A stretch of DNA of 64,000 nucleotides from Paenibacillus sp. BIC5C1 (GTDB taxonomy: Bacteria > Bacillota > Bacilli > Paenibacillales > Paenibacillaceae), in contig NZ_CP135922.1 in assembly GCF_032399705.1 (NCBI RefSeq), positions 5,952,001 to 6,016,000 of the forward strand. The letters run 5' to 3'. The first letter of the stretch is position 1; each line of letters begins with the position of its first letter. Both the position numbers and the translations under genes were made by a program. The notes under the pieces are model-generated. The model did not search any database. It had not been told where the DNA came from and worked only from the letters and a program-made list of their open reading frames with translations. This document shows positions 21,512 through 30,484 of the stretch, in pieces.

Positions 21512-22393
21512 CTACGCCTCAATCCAATAGCGGATTTCTCGTCCATCTCCTCCTATAAAGGATGGCCATCCTGCCGATTCTTTTACTATAGAACGAAACA
21601 CCAGTTTGCGAAGGATAAGAGGCAAATCCTCCCGTACAAATCTCAACTGTGGATGATGAACAAGTTCATCCATACTCCACGGTTCTCTTCGACTTCCAAG
21701 CACACGCAGAAGCAAGCCTGAGCAATCACTCATTTTGGACATCACTGAGAATTCACAAGCAAGCAGCACAAGCTCGACTCTCTGTTCCAGCGTCTCTGAA
21801 CTTACTGTAAGCTCCTGATAGAGCTTCCACAAGGCGCGATCCAAACTCTGCACATGTGTCCAGACGGCATGATCCGGGTAGATCCCCTGTTCAATAAGTA
21901 CAATTCTAGCCCAGTTCCCCAGAGCTTCTAGCACATTGTAATAAGCATCAACCACATGTCCCTCTTGAATGTAACGTTTGGCTTCCACATACATTCTCAA
22001 AAAACTGGCGAATTCATGCAGCAGCTTTTGCTCACGTAATTCAGTTCCAAAAGCAGACAGTTCCTCACGTAAATTGCTTAAGGCATTATCCGCTTCCCAA
22101 ATAATTTCACCTTCAATCAGGCACTGCATGATGTTATTGTTATCCCCCGTAATTACACTGCTCTGCAGTTCAGGTCGGCTGACATAGATCATTTGATAAC
22201 GAAGATCACCATATTTGTAGTGTCCAACCTTGGAGATTAACTGGTCTGTATTATGAACGACAAGTACGAGCAATTCAAAATCCTGGATTAGGGAGCCGTG
22301 GAATCGATCTCCCGGGTGGGAATAAGCGATAGCCCCAACTGCCCCTGTCTCTTCCGACTGTTCGGACAAAAAAGCAAGGTTCTTTAGTTCCAC
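21512..22393 (-). CDS. ygxA: YgxA-like nucleotidyltransferase-fold protein
   Basis: A 293-residue soluble protein that matches the YgxA family of Bacillales by position (between an rRNA operon and ygzB-perR) and by pattern: an N-terminal nucleotidyltransferase-like domain with GAIAYSHPGDRFHGSLIQDFELLVLV, a helical middle (residues 110-215) and a C-terminal winged-helix-like part. The substrate is unknown. The frame is open to ATG 22414, but that codon lacks a ribosome-binding site; GGAGGG lies 4-5 bases before the GTG at 22393, which is chosen. The catalytic GSxxRG signature of classical nucleotidyltransferases is not obvious. Confidence 0.75.
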   Translation of the reverse strand: MELKNLAFLSEQSEETGAVGAIAYSHPGDRFHGSLIQDFELLVLVVHNTDQLISKVGHYKYGDLRYQMIYVSRPELQSSVITGDNNNIMQCLIEGEIIWEADNALSNLREELSAFGTELREQKLLHEFASFLRMYVEAKRYIQEGHVVDAYYNVLEALGNWARIVLIEQGIYPDHAVWTHVQSLDRALWKLYQELTVSSETLEQRVELVLLACEFSVMSKMSDCSGLLLRVLGSRREPWSMDELVHHPQLRFVREDLPLILRKLVFRSIVKESAGWPSFIGGDGREIRYWIEA

Positions 22394-22515
22394 GATTCCC
22401 TCCATACAATTCATGGCAGATAAGCGCCAAGTCAGTTATAATGTAATTCTACATGCAGACTGAAGTTTCCTTCTTATCCAGGTCCGATACTACTCATACG
22501 ATAGGAGCATTTTTC

Positions 22516-22920
22516 ATGATTTTTAAATCAGCAAAAATTAATGCTTTTCGCACTTGGGGACTACTACTTACCATGCTAGGCATGGGCCTAATGGTACTGG
22601 GAACTGCCGGAATTGTGTTCTGGGGACACGCGGGCAAAGTATTTGCCGCTGTGGGACTCGTCATCGGCCTGATTGCCATGATGGCTAGTCTGGCCATTTA
22701 TTTCTGGGCTGGTATGCTATCCACAAGCGCTGTACAAGTTGACTGTCCGGAATGTGGCAAGTTAACCAAAATGCTCGGCAAGACGGATCGTTGTATGTTT
22801 TGTCATACCATCCTTACCCTGGACCCTAATCAGGCCAATACAACCAGTCCACAACTGAAAGCGCATTCCACATCTCCATCCCCTTCCGACACAGATCATG
22901 GCATGAGTTCCAACAGCTAA
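22516..22920 (+). CDS. ygzB: YgzB-family membrane protein with a Cys4 zinc-ribbon-like motif
   Basis: A 134-residue protein with two membrane segments (about residues 16-36 and 45-70) and a C-terminal cytoplasmic part containing CPECGKL...CMFC, a likely zinc-binding knuckle. It matches the YgzB (UPF0295) family. The ATG at 22516 follows ATAGGAGC; 21 upstream codons in frame lack such a site. It is divergent from ygxA and close to perR, as in Bacillus. The Ser/Thr-rich tail is longer than I expect for the family. Function is unknown. Confidence 0.8.
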   Translation: MIFKSAKINAFRTWGLLLTMLGMGLMVLGTAGIVFWGHAGKVFAAVGLVIGLIAMMASLAIYFWAGMLSTSAVQVDCPECGKLTKMLGKTDRCMFCHTILTLDPNQANTTSPQLKAHSTSPSPSDTDHGMSSNS

Positions 22921-22951
22921 GATGCTCTTTTTCATCAAAGCCCAGAGACAG

Positions 22952-22987
22952 AAAAAAGGCCCGGTATCTTCACCGGACCTTTTTTTG
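22952..22987. terminator. Bidirectional terminator between ygzB and the GH18 gene
   Basis: GGCCCGGT-ATCTTC-ACCGGACC with A and T runs on either side; it serves both convergent genes. Confidence 0.88.
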
Positions 22988-23056
22988 AATTTCAGAAAGA
23001 CATTAAATTAGTTAATTAATTAATTAATATATAAGTTCAATAGAGTTATTTCATGT

Positions 23057-24790
23057 TTATTTCGAATACCCTGCTTGTTTTAACGTCTCCCATGCCGATA
23101 CATTAGCGAAGCTTCGATTCCATGCAGCTACTCCACCCAATTTCAACGAAGCAACCAAATCAACACGTGCCTGAAGCGAAACGGCATCTTCTATCCAAAT
23201 TTTCTTAGTAGCCCCATCTTCGGAATATTCCACATAATTCTGTCCGCTTTGTTTATCCAGAACAGGTTTAAGTTTCTTATCCTTGATCAGGTCTGTGATG
23301 GTGTTCATGCCTACTGCTTTGGAGGACACCTTCACTTCTCCTTGATCATTGGTCTCTTCCGTCCAGATTCGAGTATATAGCGGCACAGCCATAATCAATT
23401 TCTTCGATGGTACTTCATCCTCTTCCAGGATCCTTCTCATAGAAGACTCCGTCCAAGGAAGCGAAGCAACCGAACCGGCCTTTGGACTCGCAGCCCAGTG
23501 CTCGTCATACGCCATAACGACAATATAATCGGCAAAAGAGCCTAACGAGCGGCGATCCAGAAAAGCGGACCACATCTCACTGTTCGATTTCGGTGTTACA
23601 TCAACCGAGAGCATCAAGCCATGAATGCGAGCCATCGCCTTGATTTCGCGGACAAATTGAGTGATATTCGGTCCATCGTCTGTATAGACATTCTCAAAGT
23701 CTATGTTAATGCCATCTAAATGGTAGGTCTGTGCATACTCCAGCATCTGCTCAATAATATGCGTACGTGTCTTATATGAGGCTACGGCTTCTTTCGTAAT
23801 ATCCGGATCAAAGCTGTTATCCATCAAGCCCCACACTTCCATGCCGGAACGGTGAGCCCAGTTAACGTATGCTTTGTCCCCTTTGCTTTTTACGCCGCCT
23901 TGTCCATCTGTAATATGGAACCACGTGGGACTGACCACGTTGACTCCAGGCATCTTGCCAATCGAAGACACATCAGGCTGTCGATTGTATACGGCTTCCC
24001 AAACCAGGTTGACCGGTTTATTCTGCCACTTTTTCTCCGCCGCGGTCAGGGTGAATTTGGGCTTGTCCAGTTCCTTTTTCTCCGTAAGAGTGACATACTT
24101 ATTAGCCACGTATCCGGCATAACCATTATCCAACTGAACAAAGCTCTGGTCATCACCAGTCTGCCATACCCTTACTCGTGCGTCCTGCTCCATATCGGCA
24201 ATAATGGGAGAAGAAGATTCTCCCCCGCGCTTGTACAATGGAACCGTTTTGTCCGCCTTGGAAGACAATGTATTAATCTCCGCATACTGAATGGTGTCAC
24301 CTCCACGCATCAGCAGCACCGCACCCGTTGTAGCATCTTCTTGTATAGCTATTCCATACACTTCTTTCAATGGTTTGAGCGGAATATAAGCTTCTCCGCC
24401 AACCACCTCCGGTTTAACCGTCATGGGATAATCTCGATGATTAAGTTCCGCCTTCGAACTGCCTTCCTTCATATGGAGTACTCGCTGCGGTGTTGCAATT
24501 ATGATATCTCCTGTGTCAGCTTCATAGCGTATTCCGGAATCGATCGCCTCTTGCAGCACTGATACAGGCAACTTAAGCTGATCTCCCGTTCCTGAGGCTT
24601 CACCATCCATCAGCTGTCCGTCCACAAAAATAGGTTGATTCATGCCAATCCAGTCGGGGTCTTCGTGAATCTGATTAAGCCAAACATTCGTTATTAGCCA
24701 ATAAGCACCACCTGCGACAACACAGGCAGCTAAAAATCCAGGCCAGAACGAGCGGCGCTTCTGACGTGTATATCTGCTTTTTCTACTCAA
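23057..24790 (-). CDS. Membrane-anchored GH18-family protein with SH3-like and stalk domains
   Basis: A 577-residue protein: basic N-terminus, one membrane anchor (about residues 17-37), a copper-amine-oxidase-N-like stalk domain (about 45-170), an SH3b-like domain (about 185-240, ending NGYAGYVANKYV) and a C-terminal glycoside hydrolase 18 barrel (about 255-575) with the catalytic DxxDxDxE motif in LDGINIDFENV and the VMAYDEHW strand. GH18 proteins of this layout act on peptidoglycan or spore-coat glycans in Bacillales. GGAGGTAGACGT points to the TTG at 24790 as the start; an ATG at 24811 is the alternative. Placed between ygzB and perR, it interrupts the usual gene order. Confidence 0.85.
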   Translation of the reverse strand: MSRKSRYTRQKRRSFWPGFLAACVVAGGAYWLITNVWLNQIHEDPDWIGMNQPIFVDGQLMDGEASGTGDQLKLPVSVLQEAIDSGIRYEADTGDIIIATPQRVLHMKEGSSKAELNHRDYPMTVKPEVVGGEAYIPLKPLKEVYGIAIQEDATTGAVLLMRGGDTIQYAEINTLSSKADKTVPLYKRGGESSSPIIADMEQDARVRVWQTGDDQSFVQLDNGYAGYVANKYVTLTEKKELDKPKFTLTAAEKKWQNKPVNLVWEAVYNRQPDVSSIGKMPGVNVVSPTWFHITDGQGGVKSKGDKAYVNWAHRSGMEVWGLMDNSFDPDITKEAVASYKTRTHIIEQMLEYAQTYHLDGINIDFENVYTDDGPNITQFVREIKAMARIHGLMLSVDVTPKSNSEMWSAFLDRRSLGSFADYIVVMAYDEHWAASPKAGSVASLPWTESSMRRILEEDEVPSKKLIMAVPLYTRIWTEETNDQGEVKVSSKAVGMNTITDLIKDKKLKPVLDKQSGQNYVEYSEDGATKKIWIEDAVSLQARVDLVASLKLGGVAAWNRSFANVSAWETLKQAGYSK

Positions 24791-24868
24791 ACGTCTACCT
24801 CCGTTAATCATGCTGAATCATGAAATAGCTAATTTGCTGAGACTATATACATTCTATCGTCCTAAAAA

Positions 24869-24906
24869 CAAAAAACGTGAAGAATCCAAACTGAATTCTG
24901 CACGTT
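24869..24906 (-). terminator. Terminator of perR
   Basis: Minus strand AACGTG-C-AGAAT pairs with ATTCT-T-CACGTT, followed by a T run. Confidence 0.8.
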
Positions 24907-24926
24907 AATATTGTAATTCAACTCTC

Positions 24927-25349
24927 TTAATCCCTGCAACTTTTACAAACTCCATATACTTCCAATCGGTGACCATGTACTTCAAATCCTGTACTTGACT
25001 CCGCCTGGAGCTCCACGCTCTTTAAAGAAGGATAACTGAAGTCTTCAATTTTGCCGCATTTATCACAAATAACATGGTAATGATCCGTCACATTGGCATC
25101 GAAGCGGCTTGAATTATCTCCGTATGTCAATTCCCTAACCATGCCGGCTTCCAGAAACATCTTCAAATTGTTATATACAGTCGCCACGCTCATACTGGGA
25201 AACTGGGGTTCAAGCGCACGGTAAATTTCATCGGCTGTTGGATGCCCCATGGATTCCATCAGATAGTTCAATATGGCATGACGCTGGGGTGTAATACGGA
25301 CACCGGTCGTTTTCAGATGCTCCAACGCATGTTGGACACGTGTTGCCAT
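24927..25349 (-). CDS. perR: Fur-family peroxide regulator PerR
   Basis: A 140-residue metalloregulator. An N-terminal winged helix ([19 protein letters not shown], then [15 protein letters not shown]) is followed by the dimer domain with [23 protein letters not shown]. His and Asp residues suited to the Fe/Mn sensing site are present, and CDKC plus CKSC form the structural zinc site. PerR represses peroxide-defence genes until its iron site is oxidised. Assignment to PerR over Fur or Zur rests on the DANVTDHYH pattern and on the ygzB-ygxA-rrn neighbourhood. The ATG at 25349 gives the family length; the frame is open 22 codons further. Confidence 0.9.
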   Translation of the reverse strand: MATRVQHALEHLKTTGVRITPQRHAILNYLMESMGHPTADEIYRALEPQFPSMSVATVYNNLKMFLEAGMVRELTYGDNSSRFDANVTDHYHVICDKCGKIEDFSYPSLKSVELQAESSTGFEVHGHRLEVYGVCKSCRD

Positions 25350-25478
25350 AAAACCCACCGCCTTACCTTTCATTACTCTGCAGAGACAGAATGTATGATC
25401 ACATGTGCTCTTCATTCAGAGTTGATCCTCGGCTGGAACAACGACTATACATTTTCCCTGCCGTGTAACCTTGCCAGT

Positions 25479-25516
25479 TTATATTTATTGTACGGCGATT
25501 GCAAGTTTATTGTCAA
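25479..25516 (-). promoter_or_regulatory. perR promoter overlapped by a candidate PerR box
   Basis: Minus strand TTGACA, 18-base spacer and TACAAT lie about 140 bases before perR. Bases 25479-25493 (TTATATTTATTGTAC) match the Per box TTATAATNATTATAA at 11 of 14 fixed positions and cover the -10 element, which fits autorepression. Confidence 0.6.
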
Positions 25517-25524
25517 CGCGTCAG

Positions 25525-26925
25525 TCAGGGAACTTCGGACGTTTGGTCTTGGGAATTCTGTCCGTCTTCGGACATTTGTTCCAAGTTATCATCCGTATTT
25601 TCCGGATCCAGCGAATTCGTTCCAACAGGAGGCACTGCAGGATTACGATCAATAGTGAGGTCGCTGTTTCCCTCAACTTTAACCGTATATTCTCCTTCAC
25701 CAAGCTGACCCTCAATCGTTTTATTCTTCACTTTAAACGGCAGATCCGTTTGCAGATCTCCATAACTGCTGGAACCACTGAGACTATAATCCCCCCGCTC
25801 CGGAATCAAAATGTTAATAGCACCTACAGCGCTATAAACGTCCCAGTCACCGCCTACTTTGGCGGATACAATACTTATACTGCCATTGAGGGATTGAGCT
25901 TTAACTGCCAAACTTGCGCCGTCTACACTGATATTTCCGTTTCGGGTATCCGCCGTGATCTCTCCGACGGAGTCCGTGATGTTAATACTTCCGACTTGTG
26001 TAGTCAGGTTCACATTTCCAGAAACCCCACGGGCCTTCATGTCTCCTCGATTACTGTTCAAGTCCACATTTCCGATCGCATTTGCCACAACGACATCACC
26101 ATTCAGCGTTTTACCCGAAATATCACCTACTGCATTCGTAATTCGAATTCGTCCATTTCCTGTCTCAGCCAAAATGGTACTAATAGCTTCCGGACGATTC
26201 AACAATATGGCTCCATTGGACGTTCGAATATCGAGATTGAAACGACGATCATCGGGGATCGTTATGGTGATATTCATCCGCGGCTGTGTTTTCTCGTTCT
26301 CTCCATACGTTTTGCCTGTAGTCTTGATATGAATCACTTTTGTACCGTCTGCCTCAACAAAGGAAGCGTCCGCCACTGCTTTGGCCTGTACTTCAGTTGT
26401 CTGATCCACCCAAACTACCGTGCGCACTTCAATCTCTTCCGTGTCCCCCCGCTGTACCGAGATATCCCCGTTCACGCCCTCAACAACTAGGTCCGACGTA
26501 TCCATACCTACAGGCACCCGAATCGTGCCCTTATCTTCCATATATCCAGCTGCCTGACTGTAGTCCATGGATGCAGCCCCCAGATTGAGACTCACCCTGT
26601 TCCACAAATGCATATAGTGATCCTGCTCTGAAACGATAAATACAGAAGCCGTCAGGACAAGGGACGTCAGGATGCCCTTAGCATCGGGTCTGAAACGCAT
26701 TTTAATTTTCTCACCCTGGTTGTTTGCATCTACATTCCCTCTTCGACGTGTCACTAAGAACAACAGTATGTATTCCACACCTAACACAACGAGCAAGAGG
26801 GGCCACCAATCGACCATCTCATATACATAGTCCGTTCCCCACCGTTTATCCAAAATCAACAGCACACCGACAGCTACGATTAAGGCGGCAGCCGTATAGC
26901 GGCCGACCCGGACTTTACGGTTCAT
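25525..26925 (-). CDS. DUF4097-type beta-helix protein with N-terminal membrane segments
   Basis: A 466-residue protein. Residues 8-60 contain two LiaF-like membrane segments and a third lies near 85-100. Residues about 145-420 form a right-handed beta-repeat region with regularly spaced NG/VG turns (GVNGDISV, TSNGAILL, TGNGRIRI, TLNGDVVV, TRNGNISV, SLNGSISI), typical of DUF4097 proteins found with PspC/LiaF envelope-stress genes. The tail is acidic and low complexity. The start follows AGGAGG-GATAGCC. It is 26 bases downstream of the next membrane gene and likely co-transcribed. Function is unknown; an envelope-stress role is inferred. Confidence 0.82.
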   Translation of the reverse strand: MNRKVRVGRYTAAALIVAVGVLLILDKRWGTDYVYEMVDWWPLLLVVLGVEYILLFLVTRRRGNVDANNQGEKIKMRFRPDAKGILTSLVLTASVFIVSEQDHYMHLWNRVSLNLGAASMDYSQAAGYMEDKGTIRVPVGMDTSDLVVEGVNGDISVQRGDTEEIEVRTVVWVDQTTEVQAKAVADASFVEADGTKVIHIKTTGKTYGENEKTQPRMNITITIPDDRRFNLDIRTSNGAILLNRPEAISTILAETGNGRIRITNAVGDISGKTLNGDVVVANAIGNVDLNSNRGDMKARGVSGNVNLTTQVGSINITDSVGEITADTRNGNISVDGASLAVKAQSLNGSISIVSAKVGGDWDVYSAVGAINILIPERGDYSLSGSSSYGDLQTDLPFKVKNKTIEGQLGEGEYTVKVEGNSDLTIDRNPAVPPVGTNSLDPENTDDNLEQMSEDGQNSQDQTSEVP

Positions 26926-26951
26926 GGCTATCCCTCCTTGAATAGTTCACA

Positions 26952-27545
26952 CTAGATTTTCTTCTTGCGAAGCATGACCCAGATTTCCCGTCCGAATAGG
27001 ATTAGTCCTCCTGTGATCATCAGAACAGCAAATGTATATCCGCCATACACAGCGATTAGCTCTTTAAACCAACGTGGTTTGCGAAAGAACAATACCAGCA
27101 GCGACCCTCCTACAATCAGAAGCAGTCCAAACGAAATGCCTCTCTCCCACACCATCATAGCTTCCCCTGCAGAACGTTCGTTAGGGATGGGCTTGTCCGA
27201 GCTATTGTGCGTAACCGCTCTTCTCCTGCGCATCATCACCCAGTCCGCAGATTGCAATACGTCGAATACATTGTAAAAGTAAATCACCGGAATAAACAAT
27301 GCCAGCAGGATAAGCAATGGTACATTGATCTGTATTCCAATAGTTGAGAAATACAAAAGTGCTGACAGGTCCAGAAGCACAAGCATCATGAAAGTCAGAC
27401 CTCTCATGTATAGCCGGAGATAAATATGGCCCAGACCCGGAATAACCGCACTTAGTAACCCGGCAATAAACTTGTGGGTCCGATTGCGGACAGGTTTTCC
27501 ACGCTTTCCGCTGGAATTATTGTTCGACTGACGTTTCCGTTTCAT
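26952..27545 (-). CDS. Polytopic membrane protein, partner of the DUF4097 gene
   Basis: A 197-residue protein with a very basic Asn/Arg/Lys-rich N-terminus (KRKRQSNNNSSGKRGKPVRNR), then about five membrane segments, the first containing AVIPGLGHIYLRLYMRGL, a motif seen in TM2-like or DUF5683-like membrane proteins. No catalytic motif is visible. The ATG at 27545 follows AAGGAGTCGTTT. Its close spacing to the DUF4097 gene suggests the two products work together in the membrane. I do not recognise the family with certainty. Confidence 0.65.
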   Translation of the reverse strand: MKRKRQSNNNSSGKRGKPVRNRTHKFIAGLLSAVIPGLGHIYLRLYMRGLTFMMLVLLDLSALLYFSTIGIQINVPLLILLALFIPVIYFYNVFDVLQSADWVMMRRRRAVTHNSSDKPIPNERSAGEAMMVWERGISFGLLLIVGGSLLVLFFRKPRWFKELIAVYGGYTFAVLMITGGLILFGREIWVMLRKKKI

Positions 27546-27647
27546 AAACGACTCCTTTCTTCCGGGGATGTTCCCGCTCTTCATGCATTTGGTTAGATAG
27601 TACCCTAAAGAGCCAGGAGAGTAACTGGAAGAAATATGGTTATGAGC

Positions 27648-27682
27648 AAAAACCCTCCGACACTAAAGGCCTCAGAGGGTTT
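27648..27682 (-). terminator. Terminator after the MgtC-like gene
   Basis: Minus strand AACCCTC-T-GA pairs with TC-G-GAGGGTT, followed by TTTT. It sits just after the stop codon. Confidence 0.75.
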
Positions 27683-27689
27683 AATTCAA

Positions 27690-28400
27690 TTATTCGACTG
27701 ACACTTTCGTTACATGTTCCCACTGTCTTAACTTGGATACAAGCTGCACTGCACTGAACTCATGAGGCATGTAGACATGCAACACAATTTCAATTTTGCG
27801 TTCAACCGATATCATCTCTGCATAAGCCAAATCCTGTTCATTAACCGTTATTTTACGGATTTTGATCTTCTCCTGCTCCATAAATGAAGATACCTGTTCC
27901 AGAAAACCGGGCTCAGACAAGGTATGAAGGGTAACCACATGCAGTTTGTTTCCACGGATATACCTAAGCTCCAACTTATTGAATACCCAGAGGTTAAGTA
28001 ATACCAAGACTGTTGACACGATGGAGGCAAAAAAGAATCCCGCGCCTGTTGCCAGTCCGATGGCTGCGACAACCCAAATGGAAGCTGCTGTTGTCAGTCC
28101 GGTAATCGACTTGCCGGTAAAAAGAATCGTACCCGCTCCGAGAAAACCTACGCCAGTAATAACGGCTGTAGCCAGACGGGCCGGATCAATCCTTACGTTT
28201 AATTCATTTGCAAAATCTTTAAAACCATAAACAGATAACATCATAATTAGTGCAGATCCAAGACATACCAGAATATGGGTACGCAGACCGGCAGCATGAT
28301 TGGAACGCTCCCGCTCTAGACCTACAAGCCCTCCAAGCAGCATAGCCAGTAATAATCGTAATAAAATGTGCCACTCATCTATGAACCAGGGATTGCCCAA
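27690..28400 (-). CDS. MgtC/SapB-family membrane protein
   Basis: A 236-residue protein. The N-terminal 145 residues contain four to five membrane segments with the MgtC signatures LLGGLVGLERERSNHAAGLRTHILVCLGSA, GVGFLGAGTI and GLTTAASIWVVAAIGLATG. The C-terminal 90 residues are an ACT-like soluble domain. MgtC-family proteins help with growth in low magnesium or acid and can modulate the F-ATPase in pathogens; the role here is unproven. It begins with TTG at 28400 behind AGGAGGAG-TACCGGCT. It lies 33 bases downstream of the acetyltransferase gene. Confidence 0.88.
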   Translation of the reverse strand: MGNPWFIDEWHILLRLLLAMLLGGLVGLERERSNHAAGLRTHILVCLGSALIMMLSVYGFKDFANELNVRIDPARLATAVITGVGFLGAGTILFTGKSITGLTTAASIWVVAAIGLATGAGFFFASIVSTVLVLLNLWVFNKLELRYIRGNKLHVVTLHTLSEPGFLEQVSSFMEQEKIKIRKITVNEQDLAYAEMISVERKIEIVLHVYMPHEFSAVQLVSKLRQWEHVTKVSVE

Positions 28401-28433
28401 AGCCGGTACTCCTCCTCCAAGTTGTTCACATCA

Positions 28434-28898
28434 TTAATCTTTATTCTTATGAAATGTCGTTAATTCCACTCCTGGTGCAATCTGCACAACTTCCACGGGT
28501 TTAAATCCGAATTTGGTATACAATTTCACGGCTGGCTGGTTCAACGTTCCTGTGGAAACGATATAACGCGGAAGATCCGGATACTGTTCAAATACATGTG
28601 TCATCAACGCAGCAGCAATTCCTTTACGAAAATGATCAGGGTGCACCATCATTCGTGTGATCGTTAGCGTGTTGATCTCTTCCTCATCCACTGCAACCGC
28701 ACCAAGCAATTCACCATCCGTGTCCAAGTAGCCATAGAAGGTCTCCCCACAGTTCTGCAGCGTCTCCATCGTATCCATCAAAGGCGGAATCTCCTGAAAT
28801 CCGATGATTTCGGCCTCGAGCCGATAAGCTACATGCTGCAGTCGCCAGAGCTGCCCTACTGTCTCCAGATCACTCAATGACAAAGATTGAATCTTCAT
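28434..28898 (-). CDS. GNAT-family N-acetyltransferase
   Basis: A 154-residue acetyl-CoA-dependent transferase. Motif A is visible as TRMMVHPDHFRKGIAAALM (residues about 82-100) and motif B-like sequence as TLNQPAVKLYTKFGF. The substrate cannot be told from sequence. The ATG follows AAGGAGATGAGG. It is probably co-transcribed with the MgtC-like gene downstream. Confidence 0.88.
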   Translation of the reverse strand: MKIQSLSLSDLETVGQLWRLQHVAYRLEAEIIGFQEIPPLMDTMETLQNCGETFYGYLDTDGELLGAVAVDEEEINTLTITRMMVHPDHFRKGIAAALMTHVFEQYPDLPRYIVSTGTLNQPAVKLYTKFGFKPVEVVQIAPGVELTTFHKNKD

Positions 28899-28964
28899 AA
28901 CCTACCTCATCTCCTTTGTATGTCACTGAATCCCGGACAATGCAATCAAACTTATGCCCCTAAC

Positions 28965-28997
28965 AAAAAGAGGCTGTCACAGGGACGAGCCTCTTTC
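28965..28997 (-). terminator. Terminator of gatCAB
   Basis: Minus strand AAAGAGGCT pairs with AGCCTCTTT across a 12-base loop, followed by a T run. Confidence 0.85.
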
Positions 28998-29018
28998 TGT
29001 CCGGCCTCACCGGATGGA

Positions 29019-30458
29019 TTAGCGGTTCAGTACATCTGTAAGCAGTTGATTGGCTAGTCCCGGATTGGCTTTGCCTTTGCTTTCTTTCATGACTTGTCCA
29101 ACGAGGAAGCCAATAGCCTTCTGCTTACCAGCCTTGTAATCTTCCACGGATTGCGGGTTGTTCGCAACAACCTGCTCCACAATGGCGAGAATGGCACCTG
29201 AGTCACTAATCTGAACCAGACCTTTCTCTTCGACAATTTGCTGTGGAAGCTTGCCGCTCTCGAGCATTTCCTTAAATACTGTTTTGGCGATTTTACTGTT
29301 AATTGTACCTTTTTCGAGCAGTCCAATCATCTCACCCAGACCTTGGCCAGTCAGTGGTACCTGAGTCAATTCAAGGTTGCTGGTATTCAAATAACCAAGC
29401 AAATCACCCATAATCCAGTTGGATACGGCTTTGGCATCCTTGGTGTATTTCAGACTGTCTTCAAAAAGATCAGCGACGGCTTTGGAAGAGGTAATAACCT
29501 CCGCATCATAATTAGGCAGTCCATAATCAGCGGTATAACGGGCTTTACGCTCGTCAGGAAGCTCCGGTATGGAAGCTTTGATCCGTTCTTTCCAGGCTGA
29601 ATCAATATGCAGCTTCACCAAGTCCGGATCTGGGAAATAACGATAGTCATGCGCCTGCTCTTTACCACGCATCGACAATGTTTTCCCTTGAGCCTCATCC
29701 CAGCGACGAGTTTCCTGAACTACTTCGCCGCCATCGTCCAAAATTTCCGCTTGGCGATACTGTTCATATTCCAGACCACGTTGAACGCCCCGGAAGGAGT
29801 TCATGTTTTTCAGTTCGGCTCTCGTTCCCAGCTTCTCCTGTCCATGCGGACGCAAACTAATGTTGGCATCACAACGCAGTGAGCCTTCTTCCATCTTCAC
29901 GTCGGATACATCACAGTACTGCATGATCGCACGCAATTTCTCCAGATATGCACGTGCTTCCTCCGGAGAAGAAATCTCCGGCTCGGACACAATCTCTACC
30001 AACGGAGTACCAACACGGTTGAAATCGACCAATGAAGCATAGCCGCCATCCACGTGGGTAAGCTTCCCTGCATCTTCTTCCAGATGAAGACGCGTAATGC
30101 CAATTCGCTTTGTTTCACCGTTGACCTCGATATCTATCCAGCCGTTCTCACCAATCGGTTGATCGAATTGTGAGATCTGATAAGCCTTCGGAGAATCGGG
30201 ATAGAAGTAGTTTTTGCGGTCAAACTTGCTGACATCAGCAATGGTACAGTTAAGGGCCATGGCCGCTTTCATCGCATAATCTACAGCTTGACGATTCAAC
30301 ACAGGCAATACGCCTGGATGTCCGAGACAGACCGGACAAGTATGTGTATTGGGCGGAGCTCCAAAGGCAGTGGAGCAGCCGCAAAAGATTTTGGAGTTTG
30401 TATGCAACTCGACATGGACTTCAAGTCCAACGACCGTTTCATATTTAGATGCGGACAT
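29019..30458 (-). CDS. gatB: Asp-tRNA(Asn)/Glu-tRNA(Gln) amidotransferase subunit B
   Basis: A 479-residue subunit that binds misacylated tRNA and activates it by phosphorylation before amide transfer. Family hallmarks include [18 protein letters not shown]...[12 protein letters not shown] (zinc-binding Cys), [17 protein letters not shown] and the C-terminal YqeY-like tail domain ([12 protein letters not shown]). It acts in a complex with GatA and GatC. The ATG at 30458 follows GGAGG-N9. It is the last gene of a gatC-gatA-gatB operon. Confidence 0.97.
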   Translation of the reverse strand: MSASKYETVVGLEVHVELHTNSKIFCGCSTAFGAPPNTHTCPVCLGHPGVLPVLNRQAVDYAMKAAMALNCTIADVSKFDRKNYFYPDSPKAYQISQFDQPIGENGWIDIEVNGETKRIGITRLHLEEDAGKLTHVDGGYASLVDFNRVGTPLVEIVSEPEISSPEEARAYLEKLRAIMQYCDVSDVKMEEGSLRCDANISLRPHGQEKLGTRAELKNMNSFRGVQRGLEYEQYRQAEILDDGGEVVQETRRWDEAQGKTLSMRGKEQAHDYRYFPDPDLVKLHIDSAWKERIKASIPELPDERKARYTADYGLPNYDAEVITSSKAVADLFEDSLKYTKDAKAVSNWIMGDLLGYLNTSNLELTQVPLTGQGLGEMIGLLEKGTINSKIAKTVFKEMLESGKLPQQIVEEKGLVQISDSGAILAIVEQVVANNPQSVEDYKAGKQKAIGFLVGQVMKESKGKANPGLANQLLTDVLNR

Positions 30459-30484
30459 TTCTATATTCCTCCGTTCCGGGCAGT

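Noticed and set aside
23012..23027. TTAA tetranucleotide run
   Set aside because: Simple AT repeat in an intergenic region with no sign of function.
25471..26490. Plus-strand frame of 339 codons
   Set aside because: Antisense shadow of the DUF4097 repeats.
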